Source: a virus. From it: a stretch of 64,000 bases of DNA. Below are positions 24,567 through 36,900 of the stretch, piece by piece. Under the pieces are notes generated by a model. The model saw only the letters and a program-made list of their open reading frames with translations. It did no database searches and was not told the origin of the DNA. The DNA lies in the IMG/VR virus record IMGVR_UViG_3300020437_000003, positions 1-64,000 of that record; one strand, given 5' to 3'. The position numbers and the translations under genes are program-made. Each line of letters opens with the position of its first letter. Within the stretch, counting starts at the first letter, position 1.

Positions 24567-26363
24567 ATGGCGAAAAAACAAAAAGACCTTCTACCGATTG
24601 ATTATACAAGTAGAGAATTTTCTAGTATTCAAAGCGATTTACTAGATATAGCTGAAAGATTTTATCCAGATACATTCCAAGACTTTAGTGAAGGCTCGTT
24701 TGGTTCTATGATGATAGACGCTGTTTCATACGTTGGTGATCAGTTGTCCTTCTATATGGATTATAATGTTAACGAGTCCTTCCTTGATACAGCGTTTCAA
24801 TTTAGTAATATCGTTCGCCATGGCCGTGCTCTTGGGTACAAATTTGAAGGCCGACCATCAACATATGGTACTGTTGCAATGTATTTAATTGTGCCAGCGT
24901 CTCCAAGTGGTATTGGTCCTGATGAAACTTACTTGCCTATACTTAAAAGAGGCACAACCTTTTCCTCTACTAACAATTTAAGTTTCATTCTCACAGAAAA
25001 CATTGATTTTGCTAGCACAAAGAATGTATTTGTTGTTGCTAGAAATGACTCGGTGACAGGCGCACCAACATTCTATGCAGTTAAAGCATATGGAAATGTA
25101 GTGTCTGGACAATTTGGACAAGAGAGAATTACTGTAGGTGCATTTGAAAAATTTAAGAGAGTAACCTTAAATGCAGATAATGTATCTGAGATTATCTCCG
25201 TCTATGACTCAGAAGGTAATCAATATTACGAAGTTGACTTTTTGGCACAAGATGTAATTTTTAAAGAAATATCAAACCCTAATTTTAAAAATGATAATGT
25301 TCCATCAATTATTAAGCCATATCTTGTATCAAGAAAGTTTATAACTCAAACTAATAGAAATCAAATAACATTACAATTTGGCAGCGGTAGACTAAATGAA
25401 AACAATGTGGTCGAGAACCCGCAAAATGTGGCTGTTAATACATACGGCAAGACATACGTAACAAACATGACTTTTGATCCTAGTAGATTATCTGAAAATG
25501 AAAGCTTTGGAATTGTACCTACAAACACTGAGTTGATCATTACTTACCGTTCTAATAATCCTATTAATTCTAATGTAGCAGCGGGACAAATCAATTCTGT
25601 CACTTTTTCTAATTTTGAATTTATTGATCAACAAACTTTGAACAGTCCTACATTGCAAACAATTAGAAGCTCTCTAGAAGTTAGCAATGAAGAGCCAATA
25701 TCAGGTGACGTTAGCATTCCAACATCTGATGAAATTAAACAAAGAATTTATGATACGTTTCCTACTCAAAACAGAGCAGTGACCCAAGCAGATTATGAAA
25801 ATTTAGCTTACCGTATGCCTGTGAAATTTGGCTCTGTTAAAAGAGTATCCGTCCAGAGAGATGCAGACTCACAAAAAAGAAACTTAAATTTCTATGTCAT
25901 TTCTGAGGGGACTGATGGTAAACTGTTGAAATCGAATTCGGTTATCAAAAATAATTTAAAAACTTGGCTAAATCAATATAGAATGATTAATGATACCGTT
26001 GATATTTTAGATCCGTTTATCTTAAATTATGGTATCGAATTTATAGTGCGCCCACAACAAGCATCAGACAAATTTAGTGTCTTAGACTCTTGTTTGGAAG
26101 CACTGAAAGAAAATTATGATCGAACACACTTCATTGGGGAATCTTTATACATCAGTGATATTTATAAGGTTCTTAAAGATGTGCCGGGAGTCTTAGATGT
26201 GTTAAATGTTAAAATATTTATCAAGAGCGGTGGTTCGTATTCAAATGCATCAATTGATATTGATAGTAACACATCAGGTGATGGCTCACAACTAATTGTA
26301 CCAAATAATGCCATATTAGAATTGAAATTTCCACAATTGGATATCGTAGGAAAGCTTAGATAA
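24567..26363 (+). CDS. Baseplate wedge protein gp6-like (baseplate J family)
   Basis: A 598-residue protein. The N-terminus YTSREFSSIQSDLLDIAERF followed by DFSEGSFGSMMIDAVSYVGD and NESFLDTAFQFSNIVRHGRALGY is the standard gp6/baseplate J start in T4-like phages. Later TQNRAVTQADYENLAYRM matches the conserved A-V-T-x-x-D-Y family segment. gp6 forms the inner ring that holds the wedges together. It lies 14 bases after gp25 and overlaps the next gene by one base, with an ACTGAGGAATAATA ribosome site. Confidence 0.93.
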   Translation: MAKKQKDLLPIDYTSREFSSIQSDLLDIAERFYPDTFQDFSEGSFGSMMIDAVSYVGDQLSFYMDYNVNESFLDTAFQFSNIVRHGRALGYKFEGRPSTYGTVAMYLIVPASPSGIGPDETYLPILKRGTTFSSTNNLSFILTENIDFASTKNVFVVARNDSVTGAPTFYAVKAYGNVVSGQFGQERITVGAFEKFKRVTLNADNVSEIISVYDSEGNQYYEVDFLAQDVIFKEISNPNFKNDNVPSIIKPYLVSRKFITQTNRNQITLQFGSGRLNENNVVENPQNVAVNTYGKTYVTNMTFDPSRLSENESFGIVPTNTELIITYRSNNPINSNVAAGQINSVTFSNFEFIDQQTLNSPTLQTIRSSLEVSNEEPISGDVSIPTSDEIKQRIYDTFPTQNRAVTQADYENLAYRMPVKFGSVKRVSVQRDADSQKRNLNFYVISEGTDGKLLKSNSVIKNNLKTWLNQYRMINDTVDILDPFILNYGIEFIVRPQQASDKFSVLDSCLEALKENYDRTHFIGESLYISDIYKVLKDVPGVLDVLNVKIFIKSGGSYSNASIDIDSNTSGDGSQLIVPNNAILELKFPQLDIVGKLR

Positions 26364-27994
26364 TGCCAATAAAAAAGTACACAGCAGATGCTGACAACAC
26401 TATAGTTAACGCCTTTCAGTCAGATTTACAGACTAGAGGCACCGGTGCGAATACAGGAGAAGCTGACGTTCTAGAAACATATTCTGTCTATGATAGGGTT
26501 GCGTCTGGATCTCAAGAGCTTTCTAGAATATTAATTCAATTCCCAGTTACAGGAATAGATTCTGATCGTTCGTCTGGCAACATTCCAGCCTCTGGTTCAG
26601 TTAATTTTTATTTAAGACTTTTTAATGCTGAGACATCTAAAACTGTTCCAAGAGATCTGGATATTGTTGTGCATGCTATCTCACAATCTTGGCAAGAGGG
26701 TGTTGGTTTAGATTTAGAAAACTATCTGGATGTTACAAATGGAAATGAAGGTTCCAATTGGATGTCGGCTTCTAATACGGCTGCTTGGACTGATATTAAT
26801 GGCACTCTATTAGCTGGTGGTTCTTATCACACTCAATCAGTTCCAAACGCTGATGTTTCTTCAGAAGTTCACATCTTCAAACAAAACCTTAAAACAGGAT
26901 TAGAAGATTTAGAAGTTAATATAACTCCTCTTGTAGAACAATGGCTAGATGGAACATACACAAATTATGGTGTTGGAATTGCTTTATCAGCCAGCCAAGA
27001 GGCTTATGTTTCTGGCGCATTAAACACTGTTGTCAGCAGGACCCCAAGACTTCCCGATCCAGCAGACTCTGGCCAAGCTGTTATCTATAATCCTAGTGGC
27101 TCAACAAAATCATATTATACAAAAAGATTTTTTGCAAGAGGTACACAATTCTTCTTTAAGAAGCCAGTAATTGAAGCTCGATGGAATGATATCAAAAGAG
27201 ATGATCGTGGAGATTTTTATTACAGTAGCTCTTTAGCTCCAGGTCCAGACAATTTAAATACACTGTATCTTTACAACTACGTTAGAGGCAGACTCACAGA
27301 CATTCCGTCTATTGGCACAACAGGTTCAATTATGGTCAGCTTGTATTCAGGCTCTGCTGATAACTCAGAACCATCAGGTTCACGACTTGTATTATTTGAC
27401 GGAACAACCAGTATTACTGGTGGACATGTATCTACAGGAATTTACAGTTGCTCAATCGCTATCACTTCCGCAGCTACGCCTATTCAGACACTTTATGACG
27501 TATGGCATAGTGGCTCGATGCAGAATGAACATGCCACATCACTCGAATATTTTACCGGTTCTATTAGCGCTAAGGTAATAGAATCTTCTCTTGCTGTTGA
27601 CACAAGAAAATATTTTATCAATATTACTAATTTACGAAACGAATATAGCAAGAATGAAACCGCCAGATTTAACCTTTACATTAGAAATAAAAATTGGTCC
27701 CCAACTATTTATACTAAGGCCAAGGAGAATCCACCACATTATCCAATAATGAGTGCTTCGTATAGAGTTTTCAGAATCCTTGATTCGCTTGAAGCCATAC
27801 CACACAACACAGGAAGTGATTTTGCTACAGGTTTATCCTACGATGTATCTGGTAATTACTTTAACGTCGATATGCGCTTACTAGATCCGGGTTATGAATA
27901 TGGGTTCAAGTTTGCTTTTTACAATAAAGAGTTAAATTCTTGGCTTGAACAGGATAAAATATTCAAATTCAGAGTGTTAGACGATGAGTACTAA
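26363..27994 (+). CDS. Virion structural protein with DNRLRE-like N-terminal domain
   Basis: A 543-residue protein. The first 215 residues (SRILIQFPVTGI, later VVHAISQSWQEGVG, then LVEQWLDGTYTNYGVGIAL) resemble the DNRLRE/carbohydrate-binding beta-sandwich pattern (S-R-x-L-x-x-F ... W-x-E ... V-x-x-W-x-x-G-x-x-N-x-G). The C-terminal half has repeated beta elements rich in Ser, Gly and Tyr, ending with RLLDPGYEYGFKFAFYNKEL. It occupies the slot after gp6, where T4 has gp7/gp8-class wedge proteins. A host- or tail-surface binding role is inferred. It overlaps the next gene by 11 bases. Confidence 0.68.
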   Translation: MPIKKYTADADNTIVNAFQSDLQTRGTGANTGEADVLETYSVYDRVASGSQELSRILIQFPVTGIDSDRSSGNIPASGSVNFYLRLFNAETSKTVPRDLDIVVHAISQSWQEGVGLDLENYLDVTNGNEGSNWMSASNTAAWTDINGTLLAGGSYHTQSVPNADVSSEVHIFKQNLKTGLEDLEVNITPLVEQWLDGTYTNYGVGIALSASQEAYVSGALNTVVSRTPRLPDPADSGQAVIYNPSGSTKSYYTKRFFARGTQFFFKKPVIEARWNDIKRDDRGDFYYSSSLAPGPDNLNTLYLYNYVRGRLTDIPSIGTTGSIMVSLYSGSADNSEPSGSRLVLFDGTTSITGGHVSTGIYSCSIAITSAATPIQTLYDVWHSGSMQNEHATSLEYFTGSISAKVIESSLAVDTRKYFINITNLRNEYSKNETARFNLYIRNKNWSPTIYTKAKENPPHYPIMSASYRVFRILDSLEAIPHNTGSDFATGLSYDVSGNYFNVDMRLLDPGYEYGFKFAFYNKELNSWLEQDKIFKFRVLDDEY

Positions 27995-30900
27995 GGATTT
28001 ATTCACTAGAAATTATTTAAAATCGCAAGACGAGAAAGATGCTTTTTCTGAAGTAGAATCCTCACGTAATTTAAGGGCTAACAAAGCTAAACAAGATGCT
28101 TTCTTACCACAAGTAGATTATTCCGATCCAGCTACATTTGCTAAGTTTGGCTCCGCAAGATTATATTACGATAGTGCAATATCTCGCATTATTAATTTCT
28201 ATCCTTACGATGGCTCTGAAGCCGAGTTAACAGAATTTTATAACAAGTCATTAGATATTGAAAAATACTTGTTTAACAATAGATATCCTCGAACGAATGG
28301 ATATGCTGTTTTTTCTGCCAATGAGTGGGGTACTGCTACCGCTCGTAATGGTGGATACGGTTCACCTAGCTCGAATGAATACATCACATTCAAGGCCGGC
28401 CCAAATTCACTTAGTCAAACTGCACAAATTAAAACATTAGTACCAGATGATAGAGATAGCAAATTTCAATACAGTAATGTTTATGATGAAAACATCTACA
28501 CCAACAACGGCTTTCGTCCTGATTATGGCTCAGGCACAAGAACATCAAACCTTAAATCAAACTTTGATGATGGTGTCACGATTGAGTTCTGGGCAAAAAC
28601 AGGTTCCCTTGCAACGTCTTTAACAGAAAAACAAGTAATTGCAGATATATGGAACAACGAACTTAGTTCAAGTGCGCACTATGGTCGAATTACTGTCGAG
28701 CTTGATGGCACCGCTGGGGCAGCCACACCGTGGCGTGTTACAGTTGAATCAGGATCCACTAGTATTTTTCAAGAAGCAGTTGGTGCTGATTTATCAATTG
28801 ATACTCTAAATGATTGGAAGCACTATGGATTTGTGTTACAAAATAGCGGTTCTGATTTTCACATTAAGCTTTACGTCAATGGTAATTTAAATAATACAAA
28901 AATTGTATCGTCTAAAACTGTTGGAGAACTTAATCCTGAAAAAATGATGGGTCGCTTGGCAGCACTTCAAACAGCACCAAGAGGTCTCGAAGATGTATCA
29001 AAGATTACAAATTACAGTGGCGCTGGTAAGCTTAGCGGCTCGCTTGATGAATTTAGATTTTGGAAGATAGCAAGAGACGCAAAAGAGATAGGACAAAATT
29101 GGTTTACACAAATTAGAGGTGGCGTTAATACAGATATATCCAACACTACTCTTGGAATGTACTATAAGTTTAACGAAGGTATTACAAATAACGCATCAAT
29201 TGATAGTGTTGTTTTAGACTATGGTGGCAGAATATGCAATGGTACTTGGACTGGATACTCCTCAGTTGCCAGAAATACTGGCTCTGCTATCGTTTCAGCG
29301 TCTGCAGCAGAATCGGAGTATTTAGATCCGATTATTTATGCTGATCATCCAAGTGTCGTAGCACTTAAGGCAGAGTTATTGGACATTGGAACTTATCATG
29401 ACGTGCAAAATAATGCAATGTTTCTTAAGAACACTCCATCTTGGGTAGTTGAAGAAAGCGAAGAATTAGGACTTACAGATATAGAGCAACTCTCCCACAT
29501 TATGGGTGCTTACTTTGATAAGTTATATTTGCAAATTCAAGCAATACCTACCTTTAGGCATGCCACTTATACCAGCGCATCAAATGATCCATTCCCATTT
29601 TCAGAACACTTGCCACAATCATTGGGGCTTTATACACCAGAAATCTTTGTTGACTCGACGGTGCTTGAAAAATTTGCAAATAGAAATGATACGATGCTGT
29701 TTCAGCAAGAATTATATAAAACAAAAAATATAATTTATCAAAACATTTACAACAACCTTGCTGCCATTTACAAGTCAAAGGGAACCGAAAGGTCAATTCG
29801 CAACCTGTTTAGATGCTTCAATATTGATGATAACTTAGTCTACCTAAACACATACGCTAACAATCAATTATTTGAGTTAAAGAGTAATCTTAAGCAGACA
29901 CAAAAGAAAAGAAAATTAATTAATCTAAACAGTAACTTATCAACTACTGCAGTTGTGTATCAAGCCCCTGATCCATCTAATGCAGAATCACAAGGTTATA
30001 TTTCTGGTTCAGGCCCAGTCGCACTTGAAGATCGATATGGATTTACAACAGAAGTTGGTGTAAAATTTCCCAACTTTTTTAATTCTATCGATAAAGTTCA
30101 TAGAAGAACAATTAATACAATTTCATTGTTTGGTATGCATTCTGCTAGCACCGATGATGGAGCGGATACAACTATATTTGCATCAGATAATGCAAACTTC
30201 CAAGTACAAGCAATTAGAGATTCGGCTGGATCAAGAAATGTATTTTTCAGACTGTCATCATCTGTTACGCCTTTCCCAGTACCATTATTGACAACCAGCT
30301 TATTCTATAATGTTTATGATGATGAGGACTGGAATTTATCTGTCTCAATAAAGCCTCCACAATACCCCTACGCCTTCACTACATCAGGCTCTGATGTCCA
30401 AGACTACAATGTTGTGTTCAGGGGCTACAACAACAAATTAGGTAGTATTAATAACTCTTTTGAGTTGACTTCCTCAATCAGTCAAGATGTAGCTAAAAAC
30501 TTCCTTCGCGCTTCAAAAAGAGTTTATATCGGTGCCACCAACACAAACATTACAGGTGCTAATACTGTAAGGAGTGATGTATTATTTACAGATACACGAT
30601 ATTGGACAAAATATCTTGATTCTTTTACTCTTAAGCAGCATGCAGTTGATCGAGAAAACTTTGGTATCTCAGGCTCCTATCGTAACATCGATGCTATCAA
30701 TGCACCAGAAGAAAATCAAAATAGTTATAATTTCAATACGTTAGCTTTAAACTGGTACTTCCAAAACGTTACAAGTTCAGATAGTTCTGGTGACTTCTAT
30801 GTGACCGACCTTAGTTCCGGTTCAGTGCTTATACGTGATAATTTTGGTTGGGCTGGACAAGTCGCAGGATATCCACACACTGGTCGTGGTAGTAATTTCG

Positions 30901-33900
30901 CTGCTGATGACACTAACGTTGTGTCGAACCGTATCGTTAATGAATTCAAGTTCATTGATCCAGAAATAGTTGTCTCTTCTGATATGGTGCAAGTATTGTC
31001 AGAAGACGATGAGTTATTAGGAACATTTGACCAAGTACCAAACTATGTTTTTGTTGTAGAAAAAAGCCTTTATCGTGCCGTATCTGAAGAAATATTAGAC
31101 TTCTTCGCAGGCTCGATAGACTTTAACAACCTTATAGGTGATCCTGTAAATCGCTATAGAATGCAGTACAAGGATTTGAATTACTTAAGAAGCATCTTTT
31201 TTCAGAGAGTTGAGAACTTATCAACAGTAGAAAAGTTTGTAGATTATTACAAGTGGTTTGATGACTCTATTTCTGAAATGATAGCTCAGCTTGTACCTGC
31301 TTCTGCTGAATTTATTAATGATGTTTACAATACTGTTGAGAGTCATGTATTAGAAAGAAATAAATATCAATCAAGATTCCCAACAATTGAATTTAAGCAG
31401 AAAGATCCAGAAGCTAGTATCCGCGGCGTTGTCGAGGCAAAGCTTCGTTATGAAGCAGAACTGTATGGCGGTGTTAGTGGATCAACTTTTCCTGCTGGTG
31501 TAAGTGGTTCTTTCATACCAGATGCAACTCGACCAACACACTTACATACTGATTTTTGGAAAAAGAGGGCACTGCCCGGTGCTGCAGGTATTGCAGACCC
31601 TGAAATTACTTCTAGTGCCGCAACACTTGACGCTAAGCGCAGACGCATACGAGCAGTTAAATGGAGTAGACCAGAGTTTAGTGGCTCTATGCCAACACTT
31701 ACAAAAACTGACGGCACAAGATATACACTCAATAGGTTATTAGAAACTCAGAAAGCCGGTACAGTTGATTTCACTGGCCCAGAAAACGTGACAATTAATA
31801 GAGTTATTAAGGGTGGTGTTAACTTTATAGATAACAAGAGTATTCAATATACTTATACATCTTTACACCCTGCTGGTCCAGTATCCTCTTCAGCCGGCTC
31901 TGTTCTTGTTCCACAGAACGTTCTTTTTGGTGAGATAGAAACATTTGATAATGTTGTATCCGATGAGGCATTCAAGCAACAACTAACAGAAAATATTAAT
32001 AAGAAGCGAAAGCGTTATATCAAGGTGGATCAAGGTAGAGATTATATTGATGGCTTAGGATATGAAGCCAACAAAAACTCTTTTGCATTCCCGTTTAATT
32101 TAATTAGTGCATCTATCTCAGGTGGTGTTGATGATTACATTAAATATCGAACCCACAAGAATGTAACAATTACCAATTTACATAATGACGCATATGGTAC
32201 CGATATGGAAATACCTATGCAGGGTCCATTCACAAATTATGCAGTTGGCGGACATCAATCACGACATGTTCCGCTTAACGTTAGTAGCTCTGCCAAAAGT
32301 GTGTTCTACACCGGATTAGATAATTATCTCTCTAGACCTGAAGCTTGGAAGCTTTTACTTGGTAAGAGAGATCCAGCAGATCCAAGCTGCGATGGTCAGT
32401 TAACGGATGGCGCTATTGGTATGACAGCGCCAGATTATCCTTGGCCTGAAGCAAATGCACCAGATGAGTTTCCTTATCCTGTCACAGCTTCTGAGAAGGC
32501 TGTGTACTACAGAGATTTTATTGCCAAGAGACCAGTAAACATTAGAAACATTCAATTAAGAACCGGCTCGACAATACTTGGTAACTATCAACACAACTAC
32601 GATGTTGTTCATACATTTGGAGCTTTTGAGAATCCAAGACAATTTATTGAAAATCCACCATTATTACCACCTAATACTTTTGATCTAAGAGCGACTAGCT
32701 CGACTCAAACTAGAACTTTCTTAGATGCTAGGAGACTTGAGGAAGGTCACTTTGAAGTTATGCCTGATTACGATGTTGGGTATTTATCAGGCACTACCAA
32801 CAAAACTGTAATAGTAAGCAGATTCAGTGCAATTGGTGGATTGTTGACTGAGGGTAGAGGATACCGTGATTTTAGGTCTAACGAGTTCTCAGTATACAAT
32901 AACCCTGACTATACCAACATTATGGTTACTAGACCACATCAGGTATCAACAGGTCAAATTTCTGAACCAACAGGTGCTGGGACACCCGGTATTAGAGTGT
33001 TTGACATCCACGGACAAGATTTTGGATTAACTGCACACTCGTCGAGACATACAGCTAGATTTGGTAGAGATTCAAATCTAGTTACGAATCCCGGCGCATC
33101 ATATGATGAATCACCGGGATACCATAAAACACACAGAAACAATAAAGACTGTGTTAGGATTCTAACCGATACTCCAACACCAGTCTATGAAGGTGATACC
33201 CTACACAATACACAAGGTGCATCTCTGACTGCCTCAAATCCAAACCCCACATTCTTTCTAACTGGTACACATAATGCTAGTTTAGGCAAGCCAGATACTA
33301 AAGCTCCATTGTTATTAAATTCCATTACAGGCGGCGCTGGAAACTCACTAAGCTGGACAGGACTTATAAAGTTTCATAATGACGTTAAAGGGGGCTCGGC
33401 AATTACTGAACAAGTCTGGGGTGTTGGCTGTACCAATTCTTCAACAACACTTGCAAAATTAGAAAAAGTTCACGCTGGTTCTGGTGATAGACCTCAAATT
33501 CATTTCAGTGTGGGTACCACTGGTGGTGGTGGTAACAGCACAATTAAATTCGAGTGGCACTTCCCATTTGCAAGCTTTGACTTATCAGGCACATTCAATC
33601 ACTATGCATTAGTTTGGAACTCTCTTGACAATGGTTCAGTCAACTCTAATTTTGACGCTGCAGCTACATTGTACTTTAATGGTGTTTCTCAATCAGCCGC
33701 AGACATTCAATCAATAAGGCCAAATTATCGAACTGCTGCAGGCACAAAATCAAGCTATAGAGGGTTCTCTGCTATTAAAGCCCAAGGCGCCGCTTACATG
33801 AATATTGGTGGTGGTATGGCTGATGGTCAAAATCCACTGTCTGCTTCTATTGATGAATTCACTTTTTGGACAACCGGTTTAACTTCTACTGAGGTTAGTT

Positions 33901-36900
33901 CTTTGTATAACAGCGGAGTACCTTGTGATGTTACTGCATCCGCAGTCTACACTGATAATAGTGCAGATCTTTGGGACTGGATTAGATTTGAAGATTCTCC
34001 AGATAGTAACTATATGGCTATTAACGCTGCAAATCCGGGTACAATGGATGCTGCAACCAATAGCCTAATTGGCTTTAATGAAAATGTATTTGTTCCATTA
34101 GGAAACAGCAGCGCTGGTATGGGAATGATTGCAGATACAAATGTACCCGCGGGCTGTTCACCAGTGCTTGTAAGGTATGACGATATCAAGACATTTGCCA
34201 CTCATTCAATGTTTGATAACTTCTTTGTACAACATCAGATTCCACAAATGAGTAAGCAATACGCTTGGATTACATCCTCACTTGTCAATGACAATGGTAT
34301 TTGTGGGTTCTATCATCCTAAGTTTACTATAAGATTATCAGGTGCATCAGGTATCACATATCCTAATGCTTTCGACTTTGTGACTGCAAGTCAAATAGGT
34401 AGTTCAAGAGCACCCTCTGATACAGGTCGAATACTTCGCAGTTCTGAAAACATTACACAAAATTACTTACCTCAAACTACCAGACTAAATCTAAATGTTA
34501 GAGAAGATATAGATGTATCGACTAATACTTTGATACCGCCAACAACTGTCCCATCAGTTATTGCTTCTTCAATCGCACCAGTTTCTAGTTCAAATAGATT
34601 TCTTAACTGGGTCAATCCTTACGTATCACCTTATGACAAAGGCGGTTTGCTTCAGAATGCTGATAAGGGTGTTATACTCAATAGTCTCATGTTCAAGCGC
34701 GGTAATCAGTTTGGCTATCCATCATGGAAGCAAGTTCGTCAACAAGATCATCAAATTCTTACACACCAAAGACTCAACAATAAGTTAAACATCTTTACAA
34801 CCGGCGGTGCTGGTGTACTAAGCGAATATGACTTACGCCCAGTCTCAATGGTTGGTAGACCATCATTTGTAAACTTTGACTTTATACGTACTTCACTGGT
34901 AACAAGAAACGGACAGACTGAAATAATCAGTACTGCTGACAACGCCACTCTTAAAACATCTTATAGTAATGAATATGTGCTGTTTAACGATAAGGGACTT
35001 AATGAGTTTACAGAAATCAATTTTGACAGGCAAGTAACACCCTATGAGCAGTTGATTGCCCTGAAGGATAGAAGTGGTATTGCACTTAACTGGGCACTCT
35101 ACAAAGAGAATGTGTACCCATCTATTCGCAATGAGTTTGCTTCAAGATCAGTTAATAGAATAGGATATGATAGCGGATTCTGGAAAGCAACTCAAGCACA
35201 ACGTGTGAGTGCAAGCACGGGCATTCCTAATTCAATGGGAGTTACAAAATACGGAGATTACAGTAATGGCACGTTATCGCCACCATTTACAGATCGATTT
35301 ATCACTCAAAGTATTTGGCCTCTTGACGCGCCATTAGATTTTGAAACCCGAACAGGTCCAACTTTTATTGCGTCTGATCAAGATGCGTCAGGATTTCACT
35401 ACTTCTCAGGTTCAACCCTTATAACCTCAAATTCTGCTGGTGAATTACAGAATACATACAGTACTTATCATTTTGTTAGGGATAACAGTGCTATACCAAA
35501 CAGTTTACAAGAAGCAGAGCAAATACCATTCTGTGTTAGAAACAGTGCTCTTTATGCAAGAAAACACATGATGGCGTCACCGTTCTCAATTAATAATCCA
35601 AGTCATATTGATACTTACGTCAGAGCTATTGGATATCCTGAAACTGCACAATTAAATCCCGGCGCGTCAGGCGTCAATCCTGTTATAAGTGGTTCAGGTG
35701 AAGCAAAATGGGAAGCTCCAAGACTTGCAGGATATTTAACAACATCTAATGGTATAACAAATTTTGTGTCCGCTACCTCTGAACCATTCTATGATACTTA
35801 TGAAGAGTTCAAGGAGGACATCAAATTAATTGCGAAGGGATACTCAATTGTACCAGAATTCAGAATTTCTGAACAAGTTGAGAATTATACCAAGTTTGGT
35901 ATTCTTGGTGGCGAGAACAACGATACATTCGAGATCCCCGGAACTACAATAAACAGTTCTCAACAAAATTTCTACATTGATTACTCAAATTCTGACTTCT
36001 TAGAGAATTTCTTAGATGTTAGACAAATGTCCAACTTGACTGCAAAAGAGTTTAAGTTATCGTGTCGAGCAGCTATTAAATTTCATCCATACAAGGGCTT
36101 TTACCCTGCTCAACGTTCGCTTGATCTTGTAGAACAATTTCGTAAGTCTTATGGAGATTCTATTGCAACATCTGTTACTGGGTCATCTTTGGCAACTTTT
36201 GCTGATGTAGATGATTCGGAACTGATACAATATAGTTATGCAAGACCAGTTACTCAGCCACTCTTCGCGCCCGGTATTTTGTACAATTCAATTAAGTCAG
36301 GTATAGCTGTTGATTATCCAGTAATTACCGATGGTACAAAAGTTGAATATGAAGCATTGACTGCCAGTAATAGTTCCCCCCTTACAGCCTCCAATTTCTT
36401 AATTAAAGCTAAAATACGTGATGCAGTTGGCACAGATCAATTTGGCGTTAATTATGTGTCCGGTACGTTCTGGGATAAGAGAATACCATTTGAAGCCATT
36501 ATTGATCCATCACAACATATGAGAGGTCTTGAAATACCTGAATTAGAGCCACACCCAAGTATGAGCTTTAATAGAATTCCACTCACCGCTTCGCTTGCAG
36601 GCCAGCCGGCAGATAAGCTCTATACGCTGATGGCATCAAATTACTTTGCTGAAGTAGGTAAATTCTTTTTAAGTAATAACGAATACACCAAATTAAGCTC
36701 GAACGGTAATTCTATATCAACTGTTAAGTTTAGGGAAGGTGAAATATACGGGGCTCGATTGCGATTAAAAGCATCTCATAGCGGCTCAAGATTATATTCA
36801 TTTGAGAGTGGTTCAGACGGCACCAATAACTTCTATGGCCCGCAAGGAGCAAAGTCAACAGGGCGTAGATATGCATTTGGAGTTGGAAATCCACCAGCGC